Source of the DNA: Bacillota bacterium
GTDB lineage: Bacteria; Bacillota; Clostridia; Lutisporales; Lutisporaceae
Length of the DNA: 7,255 bases
Reading direction: 5' to 3'
Assembly (NCBI GenBank): GCA_023405875.1
Contig: JAEXXN010000149.1
Coordinates: forward strand, 1 to 7,255
The position numbers and the translations under genes are program-made. Under the pieces are notes generated by a model. That model saw only the letters and a list, made by a program, of their open reading frames with translations. It had not been told where the DNA came from and did no database searches. Below are positions 1-6,318 of this stretch, in pieces (position 1 is the first letter of the stretch; each line of letters begins with the position of its first letter).

Positions 1-1
1 G

Positions 2-181
2 CTCTATGTTATACCGGGAAGCGTCCCAAGCGCCAATAAATTTCCGGAGGGCTGTATTTTCAATCCCCGCTGCGAATATGCCATGGAAAGATGCAGGGCC
101 GAAGTACCCCCTGCACAGGAATTTTCAAACAGGCATAAGGTGAAATGCTGGCTTCACTGTGAAGAAAAGGAGGCGGAATAA
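2..181 (+). CDS. Oligopeptide/dipeptide ABC transporter ATP-binding protein, C-terminal end only (OppD/DppD-like)
   Basis: Frame 2 is open from the window edge to a TAA at 179-181 and encodes the last 59 residues of a protein whose start lies upstream. The fragment has the C-terminal extension specific to oligopeptide/dipeptide/nickel importer ATPases: IPGSVPSANKFPEGC, then NPRCEYAMERC and CWLHC. Four cysteines (fragment residues 18, 24, 31, 49) have the CX5CX6CX16-17C spacing of this extension; a fifth (C53) follows. No nucleotide-binding motif is in the fragment, so the family call rests on this tail and on the neighbour. The stop codon overlaps the ATG of the next ATPase gene by one base (TAATG), the usual arrangement of paired OppD and OppF genes. 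OppD and OppF form the cytoplasmic ATPase heterodimer that drives import through two permeases. The substrate cannot be read from this fragment. Confidence 0.9.
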   Translation, partial: LYVIPGSVPSANKFPEGCIFNPRCEYAMERCRAEVPPAQEFSNRHKVKCWLHCEEKEAE

Positions 182-1209
182 TGGGAGAAGCAGATAAGCA
201 GCAGAAGGTGCTGATGCAGATAAAAGAGCTTAAAAAGTGGTTTCCTATAAAAAAGGGTATCACACAGCGGACTGTGGGACATGTAAAGGCTGTGGACGAT
301 GTAAGCTTTGATGTTTATCAAGGGGAGACCCTTGGCCTGGTCGGTGAATCCGGCTGCGGAAAATCCACTCTTGCCCGCACAGTCCTGAGATTGCTTGAGC
401 CTACCTCGGGAGAAATCTATTATGAGGGAAGGGATTTCAGGAATATCGGGAAAAAGGATCTACGGGCTGTCAGACGCAATATGCAGATAGTATTTCAGGA
501 CCCTTTCGGCTCCTTACATCCCAAAATGCGCATAGGAAAGATCATTGAAGAGCCGCTTATAATCAGCAAATATGGGGATAAAGGGAAAAGACAGGAAAGG
601 GTCAGTGAGCTTATCAAGCTTGTGGATCTGAAAGAGGAGCACCTGGAGCGTTATCCCCATGAGTTTTCGGGGGGACAGAGGCAGAGGATCGTTATTGCAA
701 GGGCCCTTGCTACCAATCCAAAGCTTATTATATGCGATGAACCCGTATCGGCCCTTGATGTGTCGGTACGCTCACAGATATTGAATCTGCTTGCGGAGCT
801 CCAGCAGAAATTTGGCCTTACATACCTTTTTATAAGCCATGACCTTTCGGTTGTGGAGCACATATGCACCAGGATCGCAGTCATGTATCTCGGCCAGATG
901 ATAGAGCTTGGAACAAAAGAGGAGATCTTCAGAAACACCCTGCACCCATACACCAAGGCACTGCTTTCATCTATTCCGCTCATTAATTCGGATAGCGGGT
1001 TTGAGAAGATCACCCTGGAGGGTGATATCCCAAGTCCGGCAAATCCGCCTGCAGGCTGCCGGTTTCACACCAGGTGCAGGTATAAAAAAGATATATGCAA
1101 TCAAACTCCTGAATTTGTGGAGGACAGCAAGGGTCATTTTGTAGCCTGCCATCTTTACCGCGAGATAAGGGAAGAGCATAAACCGACCGGAGAAGCTTTA
1201 TATAAATAA
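181..1209 (+). CDS. Oligopeptide/dipeptide ABC transporter ATP-binding protein (OppF/DppF-like)
   Basis: A complete 342-residue ATPase, a normal length for OppF/DppF. The Walker A motif is GESGCGKST (55-63), the Q-loop VFQDPFGSLHP (Q106), the ABC signature FSGGQRQR (162-169), Walker B LIICDE (182-187, catalytic E187) with D-loop SALD, and the H-loop histidine is H220 (FISHDLS). All catalytic elements are intact. After the nucleotide-binding domain comes the Opp/Dpp C-terminal extension: HPYTKALLSSIP, a PSPANPPAGC stretch, and cysteines C293, C299, C306 and C323 in the same spacing as the upstream ATPase. The ATG is supported by AAGGAGG at 167-173, seven bases upstream. The protein should act at the inner face of the membrane, hydrolysing ATP with its OppD-like partner to import small peptides or similar solutes. 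The C45 acyltransferase gene starts 26 bases downstream, so the imported solute may be substrate for the following enzymes (inference). Family call very sure; substrate unknown. Confidence 0.95.
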   Translation: MGEADKQQKVLMQIKELKKWFPIKKGITQRTVGHVKAVDDVSFDVYQGETLGLVGESGCGKSTLARTVLRLLEPTSGEIYYEGRDFRNIGKKDLRAVRRNMQIVFQDPFGSLHPKMRIGKIIEEPLIISKYGDKGKRQERVSELIKLVDLKEEHLERYPHEFSGGQRQRIVIARALATNPKLIICDEPVSALDVSVRSQILNLLAELQQKFGLTYLFISHDLSVVEHICTRIAVMYLGQMIELGTKEEIFRNTLHPYTKALLSSIPLINSDSGFEKITLEGDIPSPANPPAGCRFHTRCRYKKDICNQTPEFVEDSKGHFVACHLYREIREEHKPTGEALYK

Positions 1210-1235
1210 ATGCTTATAGAAAGGATCTGAATGTA

Positions 1236-2306
1236 ATGGGAAGATTTCCTCTTATCCGTATAAAAGGTTCTACACCCTATGAAATAGGCAGGCAGTACGG
1301 CTTGCAGGCAAAAGACAGCATCAGGCTGTGCATAATGGGCTACAAGGCTCATTTCCAAAGCATGGCAGGTATTACATGGGAAGAGATCAGGGAAAAATCC
1401 CTTTTGTATATAAAAGCAGCGGAGAAGGAAATGCCGGATATACTGGAGGAGGCCAGAGGTGTCGCCGATGGGTCGGGAGTGGACTTTGAAGAGATAATGG
1501 CGTTGAATTGCCGTTATGAGGTTTTGCACTGGCCGCCGAAAGCAGAAAATACGGAGGGAAACGAATGCACGACCTATGCGGTGCTGCCGGAAGCAATGGA
1601 AGACGGCAGAATGGTGTTTGGACAGAACTGGGACTACAGGCCCTTCACTCTTGAACACACACTGCTGCTGCATATTGAAGAAGCAGACGGAACGCGCATA
1701 ATGGGCCTGGCAGAGGCAGGCTCCCTGATGCGCAACGGCTTTAACACAAAGGGGATAGGGGTATGTGCCAGCTCTTTACGCTCAATACACGACAGCCATG
1801 AAATAGGCCTTCCGACAACCTTTTTACGGCGTAAGATACTGAAAAGCGGCAGTCTTGAAGCTGCGGAGAGCTTGATAAAAAGCTGGAAAAGGGCCGTATC
1901 CAACAACTTCCTATTGGCCTCCGGAGCCGGAGAAGCTGCCGATTACGAGGTTACCCCTTTCAAGGAATATAAGCTGCTGCCTTCCGGTGGCATCCTCACC
2001 CATGCCAACCATTTCCTGGCGGAGCGTTCTGTGGAGGCTTCCCAGAGCTCCAAGTTCAGGGGGGAGCGGCTGGAGGAGCTGCTCAGATTAAAGCAGGGCA
2101 GCATTACGGTCGAATATATAAAGGAATGCCTGCGGGACCACTGGGGTTGGCCGGAGTCCGTCTGCACCCATACACCTCCCGGGAATACAGATATGAATCT
2201 GATGTGGCAGACCAATGCTTCCATGATATATGATTTTTCCGGGAACACACTCCATCTTTGCTATGGCCCTCCTTGCGAAAGCCAATATCTGGAGTATCAG
2301 TTATAA
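1236..2306 (+). CDS. C45-family autoproteolytic acyltransferase/amide hydrolase (penicillin acyltransferase-like, Ntn-type)
   Basis: A 356-residue protein matching the C45 / acyl-CoA:6-aminopenicillanate acyltransferase family. The N-terminus (IRIKGSTPYEIGRQYG, residues 7-22) is the typical opening strand and helix. NECTTYAV (109-116) carries the predicted nucleophile C111, and FGQNWDY (128-134) is the hallmark motif after it. GFNTKGIGVC (168-177) and LTHANHF (254-260, N257) are further conserved core segments. Family members are made as precursors that self-cleave before this cysteine, here between E110 and C111, freeing an N-terminal nucleophile; they hydrolyse or form amide bonds. No signal peptide is visible, so it is probably cytoplasmic. 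AGAAAGGA (1218-1225) lies ten bases before the ATG; an ATG at 1231 is followed at once by a stop and can be excluded. It sits 26 bases after the importer ATPase and 23 before a hydrolase. Penicillin itself is an unlikely substrate; the true one is unknown. Confidence 0.87.
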   Translation: MGRFPLIRIKGSTPYEIGRQYGLQAKDSIRLCIMGYKAHFQSMAGITWEEIREKSLLYIKAAEKEMPDILEEARGVADGSGVDFEEIMALNCRYEVLHWPPKAENTEGNECTTYAVLPEAMEDGRMVFGQNWDYRPFTLEHTLLLHIEEADGTRIMGLAEAGSLMRNGFNTKGIGVCASSLRSIHDSHEIGLPTTFLRRKILKSGSLEAAESLIKSWKRAVSNNFLLASGAGEAADYEVTPFKEYKLLPSGGILTHANHFLAERSVEASQSSKFRGERLEELLRLKQGSITVEYIKECLRDHWGWPESVCTHTPPGNTDMNLMWQTNASMIYDFSGNTLHLCYGPPCESQYLEYQL

Positions 2307-2329
2307 CTAAATTGTAAGGGAGAATTTAT

Positions 2330-3193
2330 ATGGATGTCTTAGACGAAAATTTGTCACCTGATGAAAGGCAAAATCTGTATGAAAACAGTGAAAGGGTCAT
2401 GCTCTGGCACTGCCAGAGCGATCCGAGGTTTTCTTATTATGTATATGTACCGGACAGTGTCAATCAGAAAGAACCTCCTGTATACAAAATCGTCTGTATA
2501 GTACATGGTACCGCCAGGACCATTGAAGGCTACAGGCGGGCTTACAGGGAATTTGCAAACAAAAACAAAGTGATTGTGATCACACCGCTTTTTCCGGGAG
2601 GACTTTTTGACAATCATGATTTTAAAAGCTATAAGCTCCTGGTTTATAACGGTGTGCGCTATGACCTTATCCTTCTGTCGATGATTGATGAGCTTTCGCG
2701 GAGATACAGGATTGAAAAGGAAAAGTTTTTGATGTGCGGTTTTTCCGGAGGAGGGCAGTTTGTACACAGATTCTTCTATGTGCATCCTGAAAGGCTGATG
2801 GGGATATGTATCGGGGCTCCCGGAAGAATTACATATATCGATGACAAGGTAGATTATTTCTGGGGTACGAGAGACTTTGAAAAGATATTTGATAAGAAGA
2901 TCAATATTGAGGCTATGCGGAAAGTACCTGTCCAGCTTTTGATCGGAGAACTGGATACAAAATTTATTGGGGACAGCCCCTACGGCTCAACACGGATAGA
3001 GAGGATCATGAAGCTTAAGAAGAACTTCGAGGAGAACGGTATAAAGGCACAGCTGGACGTTATGGAAGGAATTGCCCATAGCGGCAATGATGATATCAAA
3101 ACGGGGTATCAAACGAAATTTTTCCAGAAAATATTGGACAGCCTGGGGTCTGAAGGACCCGACGATACCTCTTTAAAGGAGATGAAGCCATGA
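2330..3193 (+). CDS. Alpha/beta-hydrolase family esterase/hydrolase
   Basis: A 287-residue protein with an alpha/beta-hydrolase core. IVCIVHGTAR (54-63) is the strand leading to the HG oxyanion turn; FLMCGFSGGGQF (133-144) is the nucleophile elbow G-F-S-G-G with S139. VQLLIGELDT (201-210) supplies the likely acid D209, and MEGIAHSG (245-252) the likely catalytic H250, giving Ser-Asp-His in the expected order. No signal peptide or membrane segment is seen, so it probably acts in the cytoplasm on an ester, thioester or amide; the layout recalls the esterase-D/PHB-depolymerase-like branch, but specificity cannot be read. The start is supported by AAGGGAG (2316-2322) seven bases before the ATG. 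The stop overlaps the next gene in an ATGA arrangement (3190-3193), indicating translational coupling with the citE-like gene. This coupling suggests it handles a substrate or product of the citrate-lyase-like pair, possibly a CoA ester (inference). Confidence 0.85.
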   Translation: MDVLDENLSPDERQNLYENSERVMLWHCQSDPRFSYYVYVPDSVNQKEPPVYKIVCIVHGTARTIEGYRRAYREFANKNKVIVITPLFPGGLFDNHDFKSYKLLVYNGVRYDLILLSMIDELSRRYRIEKEKFLMCGFSGGGQFVHRFFYVHPERLMGICIGAPGRITYIDDKVDYFWGTRDFEKIFDKKINIEAMRKVPVQLLIGELDTKFIGDSPYGSTRIERIMKLKKNFEENGIKAQLDVMEGIAHSGNDDIKTGYQTKFFQKILDSLGSEGPDDTSLKEMKP

Positions 3194-4056
3194 AAAGGCT
3201 CAGAAGAAGTATGCTATTTTGCCCTGCAAATAATGAGAAAATGCTTGCCAGCGCCCACTTGCGCAAGGCGGATTGTGTAATATTTGATCTGGAGGATGCA
3301 GTGAGCTTTGCGGAAAAGGAAAATGCCAGGAGGCTGCTCTGCAATGCACTCCTTAACAACGATTACGGAGAATGTGAAATATTCGCAAGGATAAACGGAC
3401 TTAACACCGGCTTTGGAAAGGCAGATGTGGACGCGCTTGTAAGGAGCGGTGTAAAGAATATACGTCTGCCTATGTGCGAAAGCAAGGATGATATTATAAC
3501 CCTTTCCCAGCTGCTGTGTGAATATGAAAAGGCTAACGGCCTTGCCCAGGGCTTTGTCAAAATACAGGGCGCCATTGAAACCCCAAGGGGGGTCTTAAAT
3601 GCCGCTGATATTGCCTCGGCGGATAAAAGAGTGATAGCGATCTCCTTCGGAGCAGAGGATTATACCAACTGCCTCGGAGTGAACAGGACAAAGAATATCG
3701 AGCAGTTTCTTTATGCCAGAAGCTATATCTCTCTTGTGGCCAATGCGGCGGGTATTGATGCGATCGATACTGTTTTCACCGACTTAAGCGATATAGAAGG
3801 CTTTAAGAAAGAGGCGCTAAGTGCCAAGGAGCTGGGCTTCAGCGGCAAATCCTGCTTGCACCCGCAGCAGGTCGAAGCGGTAAATGAGGTTTTTACTCCT
3901 ACCGCCGAGGAAATCGAAAAGGCACGGAAAATTGTCCTGGAGGCTCAAAAGGCTGAAGAGAATGGCCTGGGAGTAATCAAGGTAGATGGAAAAATGGTGG
4001 ACTGGCCTATCATAAAAAAAGCTGAGAGAATCCTTGCACTGGCCAAAATGTGCTGA
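3190..4056 (+). CDS. citE: Citrate lyase beta subunit-like HpcH/HpaI-family aldolase (CitE-like)
   Basis: A 288-residue protein close to the standard length of CitE. It starts with the family hallmark RRSMLFCPANNEKM (5-18), followed by DCVIFDLEDAV (28-38), FARINGL (65-71), KIQGAIETPRGV (124-135) and SFGAEDY (152-158). E130 and D157 are the expected Mg-coordinating acids, and R68 the expected substrate-binding arginine. The C-terminal GKMVDWP (267-273) corresponds to GKMVDGP of enterobacterial CitE. CitE cleaves the citryl thioester to oxaloacetate and acetyl thioester; relatives cleave citramalyl-CoA, malyl-CoA or similar esters. AAAGGAG (3175-3181) lies eight bases before the ATG, which overlaps the hydrolase stop by four bases. 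The citF-like gene begins 16 bases after this stop. A citD carrier-protein gene, normally just before citE, is absent here: its place is taken by the hydrolase. The substrate might therefore be a CoA ester rather than the carrier-bound citryl group, or another hydroxy acid. Confidence 0.9.
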   Translation: MKRLRRSMLFCPANNEKMLASAHLRKADCVIFDLEDAVSFAEKENARRLLCNALLNNDYGECEIFARINGLNTGFGKADVDALVRSGVKNIRLPMCESKDDIITLSQLLCEYEKANGLAQGFVKIQGAIETPRGVLNAADIASADKRVIAISFGAEDYTNCLGVNRTKNIEQFLYARSYISLVANAAGIDAIDTVFTDLSDIEGFKKEALSAKELGFSGKSCLHPQQVEAVNEVFTPTAEEIEKARKIVLEAQKAEENGLGVIKVDGKMVDWPIIKKAERILALAKMC

Positions 4057-4062
4057 AAAGGA
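4057..4062 (+). promoter_or_regulatory. Ribosome binding site that fixes the citF start at GTG 4073
   Basis: AAAGGA directly follows the citE-like stop codon (TGA 4054-4056) and lies ten bases before an in-frame GTG at 4073. The upstream in-frame ATG at 4034 lies inside the end of the citE-like gene and has no comparable site before it. A GTG at 4064 is only one base from the site and too close. Confidence 0.7.
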
Positions 4063-4072
4063 AGTGATTATT

Positions 4073-5632
4073 GTGATCGATCCGGAAAATGAAATAAACG
4101 ATTGCGGAAGAGAAATACCAAAATTCATTGAGGGCTATGGAAAATCGATACCTTACAGGCTTATCCCAAGGGAGATCAAAACCGGCCGGTCCTGTGAAAA
4201 GGTATTTACCTATACAAAAACAAAAAGCAAGCTTGCCGCAGGTATTGAGGAAGCGATTGAAGGCTGCGGGCTCAGAAGCGGAATGACAATATCCTTCCAT
4301 CACCATCTCAGGGATGGAGACTATATTATCAACATGGTCATGCAGGCTATAGCCAATATGGGGATCAGAGACCTTACCGTCGTTTCCTCCTCCCTGCTCA
4401 AAATCCATGCCCCCATAGTGTCCCATGTAAAAAACGGTGTGGTTACCGGCATACGCACAAGCGGGATCAGAGGAGAGCTTGCAAAGGAGATATCCTATAA
4501 TAATATCCTCAATAAGCCGGTTATATTTCAAACTCACGGAGGAAGGGCCAGGTCGATAGAAACAGGAGAAATTGAGATTGACGTGGCGTTTTTGGGAGCT
4601 TCAGCCTGTGATGCCATGGGAAATATGAGCGGAAGAACAGGAAAATCCGCCTTCGGCTCCATGGGCTATGCCATAGTGGATGCTGCCCATGCCAAAAAGG
4701 TTGTAGCGATAACCGACAATTTGCAGCCTTATCCGCTGCCGGACCCCAGCATCGACCAAACCTTTGTGGATTATGTGGTAGTGGTGGATGAAATAGGAGA
4801 CCCGAGCCAGATTGCCACCGGCTCCAACAGGATCACGACCAATACAAAGGAGCTTCTGATAGCGGAATATGCGGCAAAGGCCCTCCAGGAGTCCGGTTAT
4901 GTAAAAAACGGCTTCTCCTTTCAGGCGGGCAGCGGAGGCTCATCACTGGCGGTAATTGGGTTCCTGAAGCAATATATGAGGGAAAACAATATCAGAGGAA
5001 GCTTTGTTTCGGGAGGCATTACGTCTGTTTTGGTGGAGCTTCTGGGGGAGGGCTACTTCAATACTCTTTTGGATGCCCAGACCTTTGACAATAATGCCGC
5101 CCAGTCCCTTGTCATGAACAGCAACCATATAGAAATGTCGGCCTCTATGTATGCGAACCCGTATAATAAGGGCTGTGTAGCACATATGCTGGACGCTGTT
5201 ATACTTTCTGCGACAGAGGTTGATGTGAACTTCAACATAAATGTCCTGACAGGCTCCAATGGCGTTATTATGGGAGCACAGGGCGGTCACCCGGATATCG
5301 CCGAGGGTGCAAAGCTCACAATAATAACCATTCCGCTAGTAAGAAAGAATCTGCCGATAATAGTGGACTCGGTTACCACGGTGGTAACTCCGGGCCATTG
5401 TGTCGACATGGTTGTGACTGATTATGGAATGGCTATTAATCCAGGGCGAAAGGATTTGCTGGAGATATTTAAAGGCTCCCTCCTCCCGGTCATGCCCATC
5501 GAGGAATTGAAGCGCCAAGCTGAGATTATCGTGGGAAAGCCGGATACGCCAAGCTTCGGCAAGGAGATCGTAGGTGTGGTTGAGGCCAGGGACGGTTCTG
5601 TCATGGACATTATACGCAGAGTGAAGGGATGA
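4073..5632 (+). CDS. citF: Citrate lyase alpha subunit (citrate:acyl-carrier transferase, CitF-like)
   Basis: From GTG 4073 this gives 519 residues, the usual CitF length. An ATG at 4034 would add 13 residues encoded inside citE and lacks a binding site, so the GTG is preferred. Residues after REIPKFIEGYG (13-23) align with CitF throughout: GMTISFHHHLRDGDY (70-84), SSSLLKIHAP (105-114), SHVKNGVVTGIRTSGIRG (117-134), DVAFLGASACDAMGN (170-184), GYAIVDA (198-204), FSFQAGSGGSSLAV (281-294), AQSLVMNSNHIEMSA (343-357), NVLTGSNGVIMGAQGGH (390-406) and the GSVMDIIRRVKG end (508-519). CitF exchanges the acetyl group on the carrier for citrate, making the citryl thioester that CitE cleaves; in citramalate lyase the equivalent subunit handles citramalate. 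The protein is cytoplasmic and looks intact. With no citD, citC, citX or citG in the window, the carrier and its prosthetic-group enzymes must be elsewhere, or the pair uses free CoA. Family sure, exact substrate not. Confidence 0.93.
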   Translation: MIDPENEINDCGREIPKFIEGYGKSIPYRLIPREIKTGRSCEKVFTYTKTKSKLAAGIEEAIEGCGLRSGMTISFHHHLRDGDYIINMVMQAIANMGIRDLTVVSSSLLKIHAPIVSHVKNGVVTGIRTSGIRGELAKEISYNNILNKPVIFQTHGGRARSIETGEIEIDVAFLGASACDAMGNMSGRTGKSAFGSMGYAIVDAAHAKKVVAITDNLQPYPLPDPSIDQTFVDYVVVVDEIGDPSQIATGSNRITTNTKELLIAEYAAKALQESGYVKNGFSFQAGSGGSSLAVIGFLKQYMRENNIRGSFVSGGITSVLVELLGEGYFNTLLDAQTFDNNAAQSLVMNSNHIEMSASMYANPYNKGCVAHMLDAVILSATEVDVNFNINVLTGSNGVIMGAQGGHPDIAEGAKLTIITIPLVRKNLPIIVDSVTTVVTPGHCVDMVVTDYGMAINPGRKDLLEIFKGSLLPVMPIEELKRQAEIIVGKPDTPSFGKEIVGVVEARDGSVMDIIRRVKG

Positions 5633-5664
5633 AGGCTTTTATCCGTCAATCCGGGACAGGCGTA

Positions 5665-5699
5665 ACTGCCGGCAGTAAATAAATTCCATATTCCGGCAG
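5665..5699. other. Palindrome and inverted repeat in the citF to FMN-protein gap
   Basis: The 123-base gap holds a perfect 12-base palindrome ACTGCCGGCAGT (5665-5676). A second half-site CCGGCAG (5693-5699) can pair with CTGCCGG (5666-5672) across a 20-base spacer. There is a five-T run at 5712-5716, but it sits well beyond the stem, so this is a weak terminator candidate. A regulator site or an mRNA processing/stability hairpin is equally possible. The structure is seen directly; its role is not known. Confidence 0.35.
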
Positions 5700-5755
5700 A
5701 CCTTTCTGAAGTTTTTCCGTATTATTATTGAATACTTTGGAAAGGGAGAGTTGCT

Positions 5756-6163
5756 ATGAATAAAAAAATCACAAAAATCATCGGTATTTTGATTTTAGTT
5801 GTGATAATAGGCTTCGGGGTCTTTTATTTTACAAGTATCCTGCCTGCAAATAGAGTCCTCCGGGAAGTAAGGAATGCTGAAATAAAGGATATCGACCTGG
5901 GCAAGGTCGCCGACGGCAGCTATGCAGGCGAGTTCAGCTACAGTAAAACAAACTGCAAGGTTGAGGTGGTTGTCAAGAACCACAGGATAGAGGGTATAAA
6001 TGTTCTGGAGAACGGTACCGGCGAATACGCAAAAAAGGCTGAAGGAGTAATCGATAAAATCATAGAGCAGCAGAAAACCAATGTTGATGCAGTGTCGGGG
6101 GCTACCACCACAAGCAAGGCGCTGCTCAAAGCGGTGGAAGCAGCTTTGAGCAGCGCCTTGTAG
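5756..6163 (+). CDS. Membrane-anchored FMN-binding domain protein
   Basis: A 135-residue protein. Residues 5-29 form one strong hydrophobic helix after a lysine-rich start (MNKKITK), consistent with an uncleaved N-terminal anchor that places the rest outside the cytoplasm. Residues ~50-133 are a compact FMN_bind domain: DGSYAGEFSY (53-62), a KVEVVVKNHRIEGINVLE strand pair (68-85), and the signature DAVSGATTTS (111-120). In RnfG and NqrC, FMN is attached by a phosphoester bond to the threonine of the matching D-x-x-S-G-A-T motif, here T117, by the flavin transferase ApbE. No apbE is in the window. The likely role is extracytoplasmic electron transfer; donor and acceptor are unknown. AGGGAG (5743-5748) lies seven bases before the ATG. 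The gene is 123 bases after citF, looser than the upstream junctions, so it may be the operon's last gene or have its own promoter. A strong terminator follows 62 bases later. Confidence 0.87.
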   Translation: MNKKITKIIGILILVVIIGFGVFYFTSILPANRVLREVRNAEIKDIDLGKVADGSYAGEFSYSKTNCKVEVVVKNHRIEGINVLENGTGEYAKKAEGVIDKIIEQQKTNVDAVSGATTTSKALLKAVEAALSSAL

Positions 6164-6225
6164 TGCGGTATCGGAAGCTGCCGGACATGTAAAGAGCATA
6201 TGGCGGGATCGGCTTTATACCAGAG

Positions 6226-6256
6226 AAAACAGTATCTTATGGGATGCTGTTTTTTT
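6226..6256 (+). terminator. Intrinsic (Rho-independent) terminator after the FMN-binding protein gene
   Basis: AAAACAGTATC (6226-6236) pairs with GATGCTGTTTT (6243-6253) as an 11-base-pair stem with one T-G wobble and a six-base loop (TTATGG). A run of seven T (6250-6256) forms the end of the stem and the tail. It lies 62 bases after the stop at 6163 and ends the transcription unit before the methyltransferase gene. Confidence 0.85.
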
Positions 6257-6282
6257 ATCGCTGCAAATGGTAATATTACAAT
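6254..6282 (+). promoter_or_regulatory. Possible sigma-A-type promoter for the methyltransferase gene
   Basis: A promoter is expected here because a strong terminator precedes the methyltransferase gene. The best candidate -10 is TACAAT (6277-6282), with a poor -35 TTTATC (6254-6259) at 17 bases. A second TACAAT at 6292-6297 is too close to the ribosome binding site (6305-6310) to leave a normal leader. The region is AT-rich, so chance matches are likely. Confidence 0.25.
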
Positions 6283-6318
6283 AAAGGAATATACAATTAA
6301 TTACAGGAGGCGGATATC

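Noticed and set aside
1155..1673. 172-residue open frame on the - strand
   Set aside because: It is antisense to the 3' end of the ATPase gene and the C45 gene, both strongly supported, and has no convincing product.
4010..4537. 175-residue open frame on the - strand across citE/citF
   Set aside because: It lies antisense to two well-supported genes and shows no recognisable motif. Long antisense frames are expected opposite codon-biased genes.
5720..5736. AT-rich -10-like matches (TATTAT, AATACT) before the FMN-binding protein gene
   Set aside because: No acceptable -35 is found at normal spacing, and AT-rich leaders give such matches by chance, so no promoter is called.
6167..6221. Imperfect hairpin GGTAT...AAGC / GCTT...ATACC ahead of the terminator
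   Set aside because: The stem is short, interrupted and encloses a long loop; it matches no riboswitch or attenuator pattern I recognise.
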